Assembly (NCBI RefSeq): GCF_900155865.1
Contig: NZ_LT707006.1
Coordinates: 1,385,626 to 1,449,625 of the forward strand
Length of the DNA stretch: 64,000 nt
Direction: 5' to 3'
From: Bacteroides bouchesdurhonensis
GTDB taxonomy: Bacteria > Bacteroidota > Bacteroidia > Bacteroidales > Bacteroidaceae
A program made the position numbers and the translations under genes. How positions within the stretch are numbered: position 1 is the first letter of the stretch; each line of letters opens with the position of its first letter. The notes beneath the pieces are model-generated. The model was given only the letters and a program-made list of their open reading frames with translations, was not told the origin of the DNA and did no database searches. Of this stretch, positions 53,779 through 63,200 are shown one piece after another.

Positions 53779-54372
53779 ATGCGTATGCGATGTTTATCGG
53801 TTTTGGAAGATGTATTAAATAATTTTTATGTTCCTTTTGCCCGGCAGGTGAGTGAACCTTATTCCGGCCAGGAACGGAAACTGCTTGTCTCGATCATAAA
53901 ACTACTAACATTCAGGATAGAGGAGAATCTTTTCAAACCTTATTTTTCTTGTACGAATAGCAGGTGTAACTTCATTCGGCTTTTAGGTAAGAAGAATTAT
54001 TTCCGACTTACTTTACCTCCGGATCATCCTTTTTGTATAGCTGCTCGTACGAATTGTCTGCATCAATTGGCTGATAAGTTGAATTGCTTTTTTGCCTGTC
54101 AGTCTACTCCTTGTTCTGTCCGTGAAGGAGCAATTCTTCGTCGACTTAGAAAGATCTTTATCCATCAGCTTCGAGTTACATCTCAATCTGATTTATTCAA
54201 AGGTAAGCATAAACTACGGATCACAAAGGAAGAACAACAGGAATTGCAGAGACAAAAGAAGGATGAACAACGAATGAAGCATATCAGTCTCTATCGTTAT
54301 AATCCGCTTTCGCAGAAATATAAGAAAAAGAAAGAAGGGTTGCTTCAACGTATAGAAAAGGGAGAGTTGTAG
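53779..54372 (+). CDS. Hypothetical basic protein
   Basis: A 197-residue cytoplasmic protein I do not recognise. The first 130 residues contain seven Cys (for example FSCTNSRCNF) without a clear zinc spacing. The last 60 are very rich in Lys, Arg, Gln and Glu (EEQQELQRQKKDEQRMK), probably a long helix that could bind nucleic acid. There is no signal peptide or membrane helix. A strong hairpin lies 60 bases downstream. It stands alone between the nrdDG leader and the Rhs region. Confidence 0.65.
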   Translation: MRMRCLSVLEDVLNNFYVPFARQVSEPYSGQERKLLVSIIKLLTFRIEENLFKPYFSCTNSRCNFIRLLGKKNYFRLTLPPDHPFCIAARTNCLHQLADKLNCFFACQSTPCSVREGAILRRLRKIFIHQLRVTSQSDLFKGKHKLRITKEEQQELQRQKKDEQRMKHISLYRYNPLSQKYKKKKEGLLQRIEKGEL

Positions 54373-54431
54373 GGGAACTGATTCTTTGAAGATTCTTATA
54401 ACTTCAAACATACTTTCGGTGAATAGAAAGT

Positions 54432-54469
54432 TTCATACCAGAGTTGGGTTGGAAATACTCTGGTATGAA
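54432..54469. terminator. Strong bidirectional hairpin
   Basis: TTCATACCAGAGT (54432-54444) pairs perfectly with ACTCTGGTATGAA (54457-54469) over a 12-base loop. It lies between convergent genes, 60 bases after the hypothetical gene and 15 bases after the stop of the interrupted gene. Confidence 0.75.
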
Positions 54470-55230
54470 TTCTAACTAGAACACTAATTTCTATCGGCAG
54501 AATTTAGAAAATATAAATCGTCTTTTCTGTCCATTACGACTTGGACATTATCTTTTTTATTATATCCTAACCATTGTTCGTTCGGATGATTAAAATCAGG
54601 AATTGCAAAGAGTATTCGCTTACATTTGTGCACTTTACAGAAGTTCCTTAAATACGATTCTAATTTCTCATAAAATGGAAATTGAGGCTTAATCTGTTCA
54701 CCATTACAATAATAACGAAGCGGTTTTCCTAATTTGTATTCTAGCATAGATACTATCGGTATTGTATCATTTTCATATAAATAATATTTAAATAGTACAG
54801 AATTGTTGGAAGGAACAAGATATTTATACTCAAGATTAATGATGTCTTTTTCAAAATTTTCATAAACACTGTCAGGATACAAAACAACTTTGTTGTGTGA
54901 TGTATAAAAACGTGGACAACGTAAATGATCATAGAAACTACGATATTCTCTAGGGTTTCCACCTATAAAAAGAGAATCCTCACAAGGAGAAAATGAATAC
55001 ATGGATGGCGGTACATACAATAAAGTGTCACTACCCATTTGTATGGTATAGGTAAATTCAGGATCTTTTTTTATAAGGATATGCTTTATGTTTTTCTTCA
55101 AATATGGGATGATTTTGATGCTTAGATTATCTTTGCAGGCATTATCTCCGTCAGGATAGGTCTCAAAAAAGTATTCTGTAAAATTAATCAACTCTTTTGT
55201 GCTGTCGGGGAATTTATAATAATTATTATA

Positions 55231-55239
55231 ATAAAGACC
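55231..55239. repeat. Target-site duplication, left copy
   Basis: ATAAAGACC directly abuts the left inverted end of the insertion element and is repeated at 56773-56781. Confidence 0.92.
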
Positions 55240-56772
55240 CACGGCTTTTTCATTTAAGAAATATTGTTCATCGCTTGTTGTTGTAATAAAAATCCTTATA
55301 TTCGTGCGCAGCGATGCTGAAGCACCGCCTTAGGTGTTTCTTCTTATCGTTCATTTTTATTTTTTTATAGGCGGAATTCAATAGTGGTATGATGTTTCTA
55401 TTGTCTTCCGCCTTTGTTTTTGCGACAGCAAAAATACGATTTATTTCCCTGATATACAACTTTTTACGCATAATACTACTAAAGAAGAAACACCTTGACT
55501 GTCTTCGTGGCAGCATCCTGACTCATTTGAGAAAATTTGTATCCTCAGTCCCTGAATACCGCAGAACAAGCAGGGGAAACTTCAAGCACAAACTTGAAGA
55601 CATACTCATGCTTGTCATATTGGGGAGACTCAGCAAGTGTATTACCAGGGCTGAAATACTTCAATTTGGCAAACATCACTTAAAACGCCTGCAGGGGAAA
55701 GGGCTATTCCCGTATGGGCTACCCTCAGCAGCTACGCTTTGCCGTGTGTTTCAAAGCATAGACGATGAAAAGATGGCTGAGCGCATGTCTGCTTTTGCAG
55801 ATGTTTTCCGCAAGGAAATATCCACTACGGCAACTGATATCATTTGTATTGATGGCAAGGCCATGCGGGGTACCTTGTACGACAACGGACGTAACCCTGA
55901 TATCGTCTCTGCCTACTCACTTGGTTCGGGCCTTACTTTGGCTACTGATATTTGCAAGGAGAAAAGTAATGAAATCAAATCCGTGCCCCGGTTATTGGAC
56001 AAACTAGACGTGTCAGGATGTGTAGTCACAGCAGACGCCATGTCATTCCAAAAGGTAATAATAGACAAGATTAGAGATAAAGGAGCAGACTTCGTGATCG
56101 AACTCAAGGCGAATCAAAGATCTTTGCGCTATGGACTTGAAGATTCTATAAAGACCGCCACCCCGACTGATGTCTACAAGGAAGGTCCATACTTGGAACA
56201 CGGCAGGATTGAGTCAAGGATATGCCGTATATACCGTGGGGAAGAACTTATTGTGGACAGGGAAAAATGGAATGGCAATTTGACAGTTATAGAAATAGTC
56301 ACATCTACCGAAAAAAAGTCCGATGGCAGGAGTACATCTGAACAGCGACTCTACATTTCAAGCCTGGATAGCAGTGCAGAGCGGCTTAGTCAGATAACCA
56401 AACAGCATTGGGCTATTGAAAGCATGCACTGGGATCTTGACCGCAATCTCCGGCAGGACAGCATAAAGCGTAAGGCTGAACGGGCGGCCAGGAATCTGGA
56501 CACAATTCAAAGGATGGTGTTGGCATTGATTGCCGTTTGGAAGAACAGAAGGAAAAAAATATCAGATAAGCAAAAGGGTACAGCTGAGATAATAAGGGAA
56601 CTATCGGTAAGCTTCACTAACGTGTTGCATTTTTTGGCTCAAAAATGAGAAAAATTCAGATTTGACATATTCGTAACGCATTGATTACCAACAACGGGAT
56701 ACCCGCCCATGCCGCACTGGCATGGGTAGGGGGATTGTACCCCTAAATCAAAACTTAAATGAAAAAGCCGTG
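55240..56772 (+). mobile_element. Complete ISAs1-family insertion sequence, 1,533 bp
   Basis: Both ends are exact 19-bp inverted repeats: CACGGCTTTTTCATTTAAG (55240-55258) and its reverse complement (56754-56772). The outer part resembles ISAs1 ends as I remember them (CAGGGCTGTTTCA type). A 9-bp direct repeat, ATAAAGACC, flanks the element. One transposase gene fills it. The left leader has nested inverted repeats, and the right end has a perfect CCCATGCC/GGCATGGG hairpin (56706-56726). It is inserted in the minus-strand gene that follows the Rhs gene. Confidence 0.95.
55389..56648 (+). CDS. ISAs1-family transposase (H-repeat type)
   Basis: A 419-residue DDE transposase. The N-terminal domain carries FVSSVPEYRRTSRGNFKHKL, comparable with the PDPR..KR..L start of ISAs1 proteins. 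The catalytic triad is visible as CIDGKAMRG, VVTADAMSFQ and HWAIESMHWDLDRNLRQD; the last carries the Glu with the surrounding HW.IE..HW pattern. The first ~45 residues from ATG 55389 are unlike the family and the codon lies in the loop of a hairpin, so the true start may differ. The frame is intact, so the element may still be active. Confidence 0.93.
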   Translation: MMFLLSSAFVFATAKIRFISLIYNFLRIILLKKKHLDCLRGSILTHLRKFVSSVPEYRRTSRGNFKHKLEDILMLVILGRLSKCITRAEILQFGKHHLKRLQGKGLFPYGLPSAATLCRVFQSIDDEKMAERMSAFADVFRKEISTTATDIICIDGKAMRGTLYDNGRNPDIVSAYSLGSGLTLATDICKEKSNEIKSVPRLLDKLDVSGCVVTADAMSFQKVIIDKIRDKGADFVIELKANQRSLRYGLEDSIKTATPTDVYKEGPYLEHGRIESRICRIYRGEELIVDREKWNGNLTVIEIVTSTEKKSDGRSTSEQRLYISSLDSSAERLSQITKQHWAIESMHWDLDRNLRQDSIKRKAERAARNLDTIQRMVLALIAVWKNRRKKISDKQKGTAEIIRELSVSFTNVLHFLAQK

Positions 56773-56781
56773 ATAAAGACC
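56773..56781. repeat. Target-site duplication, right copy
   Basis: ATAAAGACC directly after the right inverted end, identical to 55231-55239. Confidence 0.92.
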
Positions 56782-56888
56782 AACAATAACATCTAAGCAT
56801 GGGTAAAAAGGATTTTCCCTCAATAGATATTGTGCATTGCATACTAGTGTACACAACTGAAGATTAACTATTAATATTATAATTCTTT

Positions 56889-58454
56889 TCATCTAAATCT
56901 ATTTTGAAATAATTTATTGTATCTATTTAGAAAACGATAACCTGCTTGTTTTGTATAAAACATTATTTGCGCAGCATGTACAGTTCTAGTACCTGATGTA
57001 TTCATACGTTCAAAGTATATTGGAATACCACTTTCCAATGATCCTGTTCCTCTATTTCCTTGTCCACGTACAGTACCATCTTTAACATATCCAAACCCAC
57101 CAGCTTTTGCTCTATTCTTTATCCCTTTATCTGTTTTAAAATAGGCTACATATCCTCCTTCGATCTCAAATGTAAAATACGTATCTTCTCTTAATCCAAA
57201 TGTACTAATTCTATTATACTCGCCAATATCAAAATCAGTATCTTCATCTCCACTCAATTTATTCTCAAATTGATCATATTCAGTGGGTACTGCATACTTG
57301 ATTAAAGCTTCATCTAATTTTTGCATTGTCTTCCCTTCTTTTGAGGAAGATAAATATTGGTCTCCCATCAAACTGTAATAATTATCACCTTCAGTATAAG
57401 TTAATCCTAGATAAACCCCATTCTTTACAACTTTATTCAACATTTTCTGTGAACGAATTTCTTCGCTATATTTATATTGCCATGTGCCTTCGACATTCTG
57501 AACTTTGTACCAATCTTTACCATCCGAATCAATGTTGTTGATCGGGTTATTTGCACAATAAACATACGGACTTAACCCATAGCACTTTTCCGCCATCGGA
57601 TCCACCACATGCCATCTACCTATCGCTGCATCATAATGTCTTGCCCCGTAATCATACCAGTTCAGTCCGTTCTTTGTATCCAGTTCCTTACCATTATACT
57701 TATACGGTTGAATAGAAGATGTATTAGCAAACACACCTCCGAAAGGATAGTAATGATTCACCTCTTCTACATTTCCATTCTGATCGGCTACTACACGATT
57801 ATTCCCTTGATAATCCTGCAAATAATAATGATACTTGTTATCATTCAACGAAACAAAACCGGCTTCTGTCAATACAGTCTTAGGAGTTCCATTTTCAAAG
57901 ATCACGCTACCGCAGTAATCGGTAGTAGTAGTGTTTCCTGCGATGGTATGTACAGCTCGTAGTTTTTTCCCTGCTGCATCATAGAGGTAAGAAATAGAAC
58001 TTCCGCCTTCAAATTCAATACGGTCCGGTAAATTTAAGTAATTATATTGGATATTGGTAATTTTTTTATTCAAATCTTTCGTTAAATTGCCATTATCGTC
58101 GTAAATATACTCCGTAGCCTGTTTTGAGTTGTCTTTAAATTCAAAACCATTGTTGAATGCTGATGTTGTTACGGCGTCGTTTACACTTAACAGTTGATTA
58201 CCATTATAAGTCAGATTCAGGTTATCAATCAGACCATATGTCGTGGCAGAAATCTGTCCGTAACGCTGTAATCCCAGAATGTTCCCCATCTTGTCATACC
58301 CTGTAATCTGTTCGTTAAATCGGTTACTATTATTAGCCAGATTATCTCCTTCTCCATATGTTGCATTCTTTAGCCTTGAAAGTCCGTCATACGTAAAACG
58401 ATACCCTGTATACATAGTTTCTAGCCAGTTTCGGTAACTTTGAAAGTCCGTCAT
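56889..58454 (-). CDS. Rhs-repeat C-terminal part: core domain plus variable tail (frame-shifted)
   Basis: A 521-codon frame encoding YD/Rhs repeats (for example GYRFTYDGLSRL and YDDNGNLTKDLNKKI), then the Rhs-associated core (about 225-310: YPFGGVFANTSSIQPYKYNGKELD, DYGARHYDAAIGRWHVVDP, LSPYVYCANNPINNIDSDGK). A tail of about 205 residues with no recognised domain follows, where toxins usually sit. It is out of frame with the upstream Rhs gene because of a 64-bp insertion; its apparent ATG is within the repeat. Whether it is translated on its own is unclear. Its stop overlaps the start of the next gene. Confidence 0.85.
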   Translation of the reverse strand: MTDFQSYRNWLETMYTGYRFTYDGLSRLKNATYGEGDNLANNSNRFNEQITGYDKMGNILGLQRYGQISATTYGLIDNLNLTYNGNQLLSVNDAVTTSAFNNGFEFKDNSKQATEYIYDDNGNLTKDLNKKITNIQYNYLNLPDRIEFEGGSSISYLYDAAGKKLRAVHTIAGNTTTTDYCGSVIFENGTPKTVLTEAGFVSLNDNKYHYYLQDYQGNNRVVADQNGNVEEVNHYYPFGGVFANTSSIQPYKYNGKELDTKNGLNWYDYGARHYDAAIGRWHVVDPMAEKCYGLSPYVYCANNPINNIDSDGKDWYKVQNVEGTWQYKYSEEIRSQKMLNKVVKNGVYLGLTYTEGDNYYSLMGDQYLSSSKEGKTMQKLDEALIKYAVPTEYDQFENKLSGDEDTDFDIGEYNRISTFGLREDTYFTFEIEGGYVAYFKTDKGIKNRAKAGGFGYVKDGTVRGQGNRGTGSLESGIPIYFERMNTSGTRTVHAAQIMFYTKQAGYRFLNRYNKLFQNRFR

Positions 58455-58470
58455 ACGTAAAACGATACCC
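58376..58470. repeat. Two perfect 31-bp direct repeats splitting the Rhs gene
   Basis: Copies at 58376-58406 and 58440-58470 are identical over 31 bases, separated by 33 bases. The 64-bp period shifts the reading frame by one. Deleting one copy with the spacer would give an unbroken frame (VERGYRFTYDGLSRLKNATY). The spacer also partly resembles Rhs repeat sequence. Confidence 0.9.
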
Positions 58471-60255
58471 CCTTTCTACAGTTTCAGCTCCGGACTTCCA
58501 AGACATGCTGCTGATATTTCCATTGTAACATGGAGTATTCCCGGCCACATTCTCCTGATAATTAATAGTCTGATTAAACAACGAACCTGTGATGCCTTTT
58601 GTCCAGGAACGTAGGTTATACGCATACTCTGTTTTCAGTTTTGCGTTCCCGTTCCGGCTATTTGACTTCAGTCGGCCTACTTCATCATAGGCATTGTCTA
58701 CTAGTGTTACTGCTGTGCCATTATTCAGTTGATACATTATTTTTAGCAATCTCTCGGCGTTATCATAGGTATAGGTATAAACTTCCGTTTGTGTATCCTT
58801 TCCTGAGGCTGTATGTACTTTTTTCACTTGCAACGGATTTCCGGTAAAGCTATATGCTGTATATACTTTTTCTTTTCCTCCCAAATGATTCTCCGCTTTC
58901 GCCTGTATCACCCGTCCCCGGTAATCATAATACAATACAGAATTCAGAAACGAGGCAGAAGCCGTACCGTCAGTCGGTAGCTGTGCTACTAATGTGCCGG
59001 TCAATAAGCCTTTGCTGTCCTCATAGCGTGTTCCGAATCCTTGTACCACTTCATATTTCATGTCCGCATTTATAGCATCCGGAATTCCGTTATATCCCAT
59101 GAAATCGTAATTATCATAATAGTTCACCGTCAATATAACAGGAGTAGTTAGTGAAATTCCCGACACGATGTATCCCTTCGTTATGTTCGTTGCATTTGAG
59201 CGCATTCCTTGTATGCATACATCGTTGAGAGGATTGTTGGAGTAGTTGAGATTATTTTTGCAAATTCCGGTTAATGCCGGGCGTCCCAAGGCATCGGGAA
59301 TGGAAAAGAGCCATTCTCCTTTTAGACGAAGTTCGCCATCCTGAACAAATATTTGTCGGTCGGAACGGTCATACACATAATAAGTCCAGTCGCAGCCGGG
59401 GAGCTTTTTGCTGATACAGCGGCCACGTGAATCATATTTATATAAGTAAGCGAAGTTTGCGATTGAGGTTAAAGTCGTCTCATTCCAAGTACCGTCAGCG
59501 TTTATAGAATCGGACACAGAGGGCGGAAGGATAAAGCAGATATTTCCAAAATCATCAAATACATGATAAGTATCCAATGATTCTTGAGCATTTTTCTGCC
59601 GTACCAGCAAGACCTGACCCAGCTTGTCTTTGAATTCGTAAGTGACATTGCCGTCTTCGTCTGTTACCTTTGTCACATCAAGCGTTCCAGTTGCATAATA
59701 ACCGGTTCTGGCAAGTTTGCTATCCACTCCTGAACCTTTTACTTTGAACAGGGCACAGGCAAGATCACCGGTATTGTCCACATTCGTAAGATATTCCGTT
59801 TTTACGGATTTGCCGTTTGTATGCCAGTCGGAACCCGGACCGAATTCTTCAGAAATACGGTCTTGAGAAAAAAGTGTATATATTTTCTCTGAGTATGGTC
59901 GCGAATCATTTCCGTAAAAGGCTTTGACGTTAGCATTCAGTATATGCGGTTGAACATAGGAACCATTATTATCCGGGATTGCTGTCGGAAGCCATGAACA
60001 TGTCTCACGACTGAAACCATCGTAATCCTGTGAGTTAATCACATCCTTGTGAGTAGGAGAAAAATTCTTCCTCACTGTTTGCTCCGGATATCCAAGTCCG
60101 TTAAAATACCGGATTACATCCCTGTAACTTGTATTTGTTTCATCGGTATAAGTACGGGTATAGATATAATTTCTTGTAGATGTCTGCGCATACATGTGAC
60201 TGTTCCAATTTAGGAACATCAACAATATTGATATATAAATGATACTAGTTTTCAT
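58387..60255 (-). CDS. Rhs/YD-repeat protein, N-terminal part (frame-shifted at 3' end)
   Basis: A 622-codon frame with a signal peptide (about 1-24, ending MYAQ) and many YD-type repeats, such as FKDKLGQVLLVRQKNAQES, YKYDSRGRCISKKLPG and NAYDEVGRLKSNSRNG. These build the hollow beta shell of Rhs proteins. The last 17 residues after GYRFTYDGLSKL are frame-shifted sequence leading to an early stop. The intended protein is this part plus the 56889-58454 frame, about 1,100 residues. It starts 14 bases after the upstream large gene, so they are co-transcribed. Confidence 0.87.
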   Translation of the reverse strand: MKTSIIYISILLMFLNWNSHMYAQTSTRNYIYTRTYTDETNTSYRDVIRYFNGLGYPEQTVRKNFSPTHKDVINSQDYDGFSRETCSWLPTAIPDNNGSYVQPHILNANVKAFYGNDSRPYSEKIYTLFSQDRISEEFGPGSDWHTNGKSVKTEYLTNVDNTGDLACALFKVKGSGVDSKLARTGYYATGTLDVTKVTDEDGNVTYEFKDKLGQVLLVRQKNAQESLDTYHVFDDFGNICFILPPSVSDSINADGTWNETTLTSIANFAYLYKYDSRGRCISKKLPGCDWTYYVYDRSDRQIFVQDGELRLKGEWLFSIPDALGRPALTGICKNNLNYSNNPLNDVCIQGMRSNATNITKGYIVSGISLTTPVILTVNYYDNYDFMGYNGIPDAINADMKYEVVQGFGTRYEDSKGLLTGTLVAQLPTDGTASASFLNSVLYYDYRGRVIQAKAENHLGGKEKVYTAYSFTGNPLQVKKVHTASGKDTQTEVYTYTYDNAERLLKIMYQLNNGTAVTLVDNAYDEVGRLKSNSRNGNAKLKTEYAYNLRSWTKGITGSLFNQTINYQENVAGNTPCYNGNISSMSWKSGAETVERGYRFTYDGLSKLPKLARNYVYRVSFYV

Positions 60256-60269
60256 TATCTGGTTCGGTT

Positions 60270-63200
60270 TTATTGTTTGCCATAATGGTAATTGTATGAT
60301 TCTATCACTTTCTTCACACCGGATTCTATCAGATATGTCCCTTTCAGTCGTCCCAGTGTGTCGTATTCATAATAGGTGGTAACTCCGCGCGGATCGGTGA
60401 CAGAGGTCATTCCTACCAACGGTTGGTAAGTATATGTAGTTACCAATGCGTTGGGAAGTGCGTGTTGCAATCCTCCATTCCTGAGTTTTTCATCCGTTAG
60501 GCTGCTCCATTGGGATAATGCCGTTATATCTGTCGCATTGAAAACAGTCCGTACTGCGGTATCTACTTCCTTGTAAGTAGCCCCATGTATTTCGGCAATG
60601 GGGAACTGACCGGTACGCAGCCATAGATATACCACCTTAGTAGAATCATCCTTAGTGATATAGACCGGATTTCCGGAAAAGTCAAAATTGTGATAGTTGA
60701 TTCTAGTTTCGAAACCACTCATACCGGATGTTTTCACTTTCACCTCTTTGGGGTGTCCTGATACATATTTATTCCTGTAAGTGGTCTTGCAATTGCCGTT
60801 GATAATGATATGTTCCAGCAATTCCGTCATGCGGTGGTTCGACATTAAGTAAACTTCCCCCAGATCTTCCTGGCTTTCCATAGGTCCCAGATCCGGGTCA
60901 GAACCTTCGTGCTCTCTTACTACAATGTCCTCCGGGTATTTGAATACCTCTTTGAAGGATGTCCCGTCACTTTTTGTCGTCGTAATCTTTATCGGAACAG
61001 GATTATAAGCACAATCGTCATAGTCGTACTCTTTGGTGTAGACAGTGCTTTTGCCGTCCTCTGTATACCGGGTATGGGTTTCTTTTTGCAATACCATCAC
61101 TCCCACAGTTGGAAACCAGGAAGTATATCGGGTGTTTGCATCCCTATAATTACTAATCTCTAATTCACCGGCATCACCCAATATGGAAGCCAGGCAATAG
61201 GCTTTACCAAAACTGATTAAATTACTTTTATGATAAGCGTTATATTTCATATACTCTGTCGAATTGGATACGTAAGAGTTTTGGCATATCCATTTGTATT
61301 CTGTTGTTTCAATAGGAATGCGATTCAATAGGATATGCCCTGTCCCTTTAGGCTTGAATACTTCTTTTTTTATCAATGATCCAATCCTGAAATCATTTCC
61401 CAGCATGTTCTTGCTAAAAGGCATATCAGACATTGTCGTTTTCAATTCCTCAGGTGAAAAGTCGGGAATATCATAATCGTATTTAGTGCAATGTTCTTCA
61501 TTGGTAGAGGGGCAATATTCACGTTCGAGAACATGTGGATATAGCACACTGCTTCCACCATTCCAGGCTATGGAAGTCAGCGGGGTGGAGCAATATATCT
61601 GCATGCGTGATTCTTCCGCTGCATAATTGCTTAATTCTATTTTATTCTGGTAATAACCGTAATCGTTCAAGCTGACAGCACGTTTCGGAGTTCCATAGTC
61701 TGTGAATTTGATGATTCTCTCAATGCTTTGGTCATAATATGATATATATCGAATCCGTACCGGTCGATTTGTTTGCAGGTCTGTTACTTCTATTTTTGAA
61801 ATCCGTAAGCCTCCTACTAAACAAGAATCAGGACCAATCACTTTTTTCTTTGTATAATTCTTCGTTTTGTTCACTTCATAAGTGAAGTCCGTTAAAGTAC
61901 CTTCGGGACTAACGATAGAACGCAGAACTCCAAACTGCATGGCTTCCGTACTTTCCCTGTTTGCGTCGCCAATGGGCAGTTTAACCGTTGTGACATTGAA
62001 ATCACCTTCTTCGTATTCGACTTCTCCCTGTGGCACTGTATGGTCATTGTCCATCCCGTTATAGAATCCCCAATGATCTATTCCTTTAGTTGCCAGGTTG
62101 GGAACTACTGAAGTGCTATTATAATCAAATACATAACTAGCACGTTCGGTATCCTGTCCTTGAATTGTGATAGAATCTAATTTGGTTAGCGGTGTATTCT
62201 CATTGTATGGAGTGATGTAAAATTCTATTTTCTTTATCAGACGGTTTGCTTGATCGTAGACTTCAACTGACCGGAGAGTTTCCTTATTTTCTTCATCCAT
62301 GTGGAATAGTATTTTCCCGTTGCTGAATGAAATCTGTGATAAATATCTGGCGAAAGTAGATTCGGAGGTATAACGTGGCGCAGCTTGTATTCCTTCATGG
62401 CTGGAACCTTTATACGTTTTCTCTCCATTCTTTAGTTTGTAGACCTCCGAGAATCCCGATGATTTCAGGGTTAGGGTAGGACCTTCTTGTAATTGCCTGT
62501 CGTTGATGATGATAACGTCATTCATCGGCGATCCGAAACTAGTGATATGCTTCATATTCTGATAGGTGAAATTGATCTGCTTTCCTGAAACTGGTGCCTT
62601 GATATAGTTACAAAGCCATTCGTTTACACAACCTCCCGAATTGTCCGATACTTGATAATCGCTTCCATCACCAAAATGATAAAGCCATCCTTTTTCGTCT
62701 TTTACATTAAATGTTTTCAAGCTGGTGGCTGTATTCCCTTGAATATTCAGTGCCCTGTAGGGACGGGTGATAAACTCTCTGTCATTGTTGGCATAAAAGG
62801 AACCACTGCCGTCGGCCAAGCGATAAGAGAACTGGTCGGGCTCTTCATCAATAAGTCCTTCTAGCATATGACTCAGATGGATTTTCTTTAGGTCATTATC
62901 CGTTATGTCATTATAATGACGCTGTATAAACAGATATCCTTCTCCCTGTCGTTCATCGGGAAGTCCGTTGATATTCCTGACGATGGAGGGATTGGAAAAT
63001 AGACTCCATCCGGTGCCTACCCATCCGGAACCTTCATAAGGTTTCAAGCCGGAAGCGTGGTAAGATAAATAGAGTGGGAGAGTGAGCTCGCCTTCCTGTA
63101 TCTCAAAAATTGGAATCTTAATTTCTGGAAGACCTACGGAATAATTGACCGGATAATTGGCATATTTGGTTACAGATGTGCCTTCCGGGGAATGCTGAGT

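Larger units (their letters stand above)
54484..56892 (-). pseudogene. Secreted protein coupled to the Rhs gene, interrupted by ISAs1 element
   Basis: The original start codon is at 56892-56890, sharing an ATGA overlap with the Rhs gene stop (56889-56891). Joining 56892-56782 to 55239-54484 (the insertion and one target copy removed) gives 867 bases, an uninterrupted 288-codon frame. The product begins MKRIIILIVNLQLCTLVCNAQ, a good signal peptide, and continues through NPFYPCLDVIVGLYYNNYYK across the junction. No known domain is recognised. Position directly after an Rhs C-terminus suggests an immunity or partner protein, which is inference. The fragment 54484-55242 now opens only with a GTG inside the insertion end. 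Confidence 0.85.

Noticed and set aside
55268..55516. 82-codon minus-strand open frame across the ISAs1 left part
   Set aside because: It is the reverse of the nested inverted repeats in the element and crosses into the transposase gene. No support as a gene.
56639..56854. 71-codon minus-strand frame spanning the ISAs1 right end
   Set aside because: It crosses the element boundary and is out of phase with the reconstructed interrupted gene.
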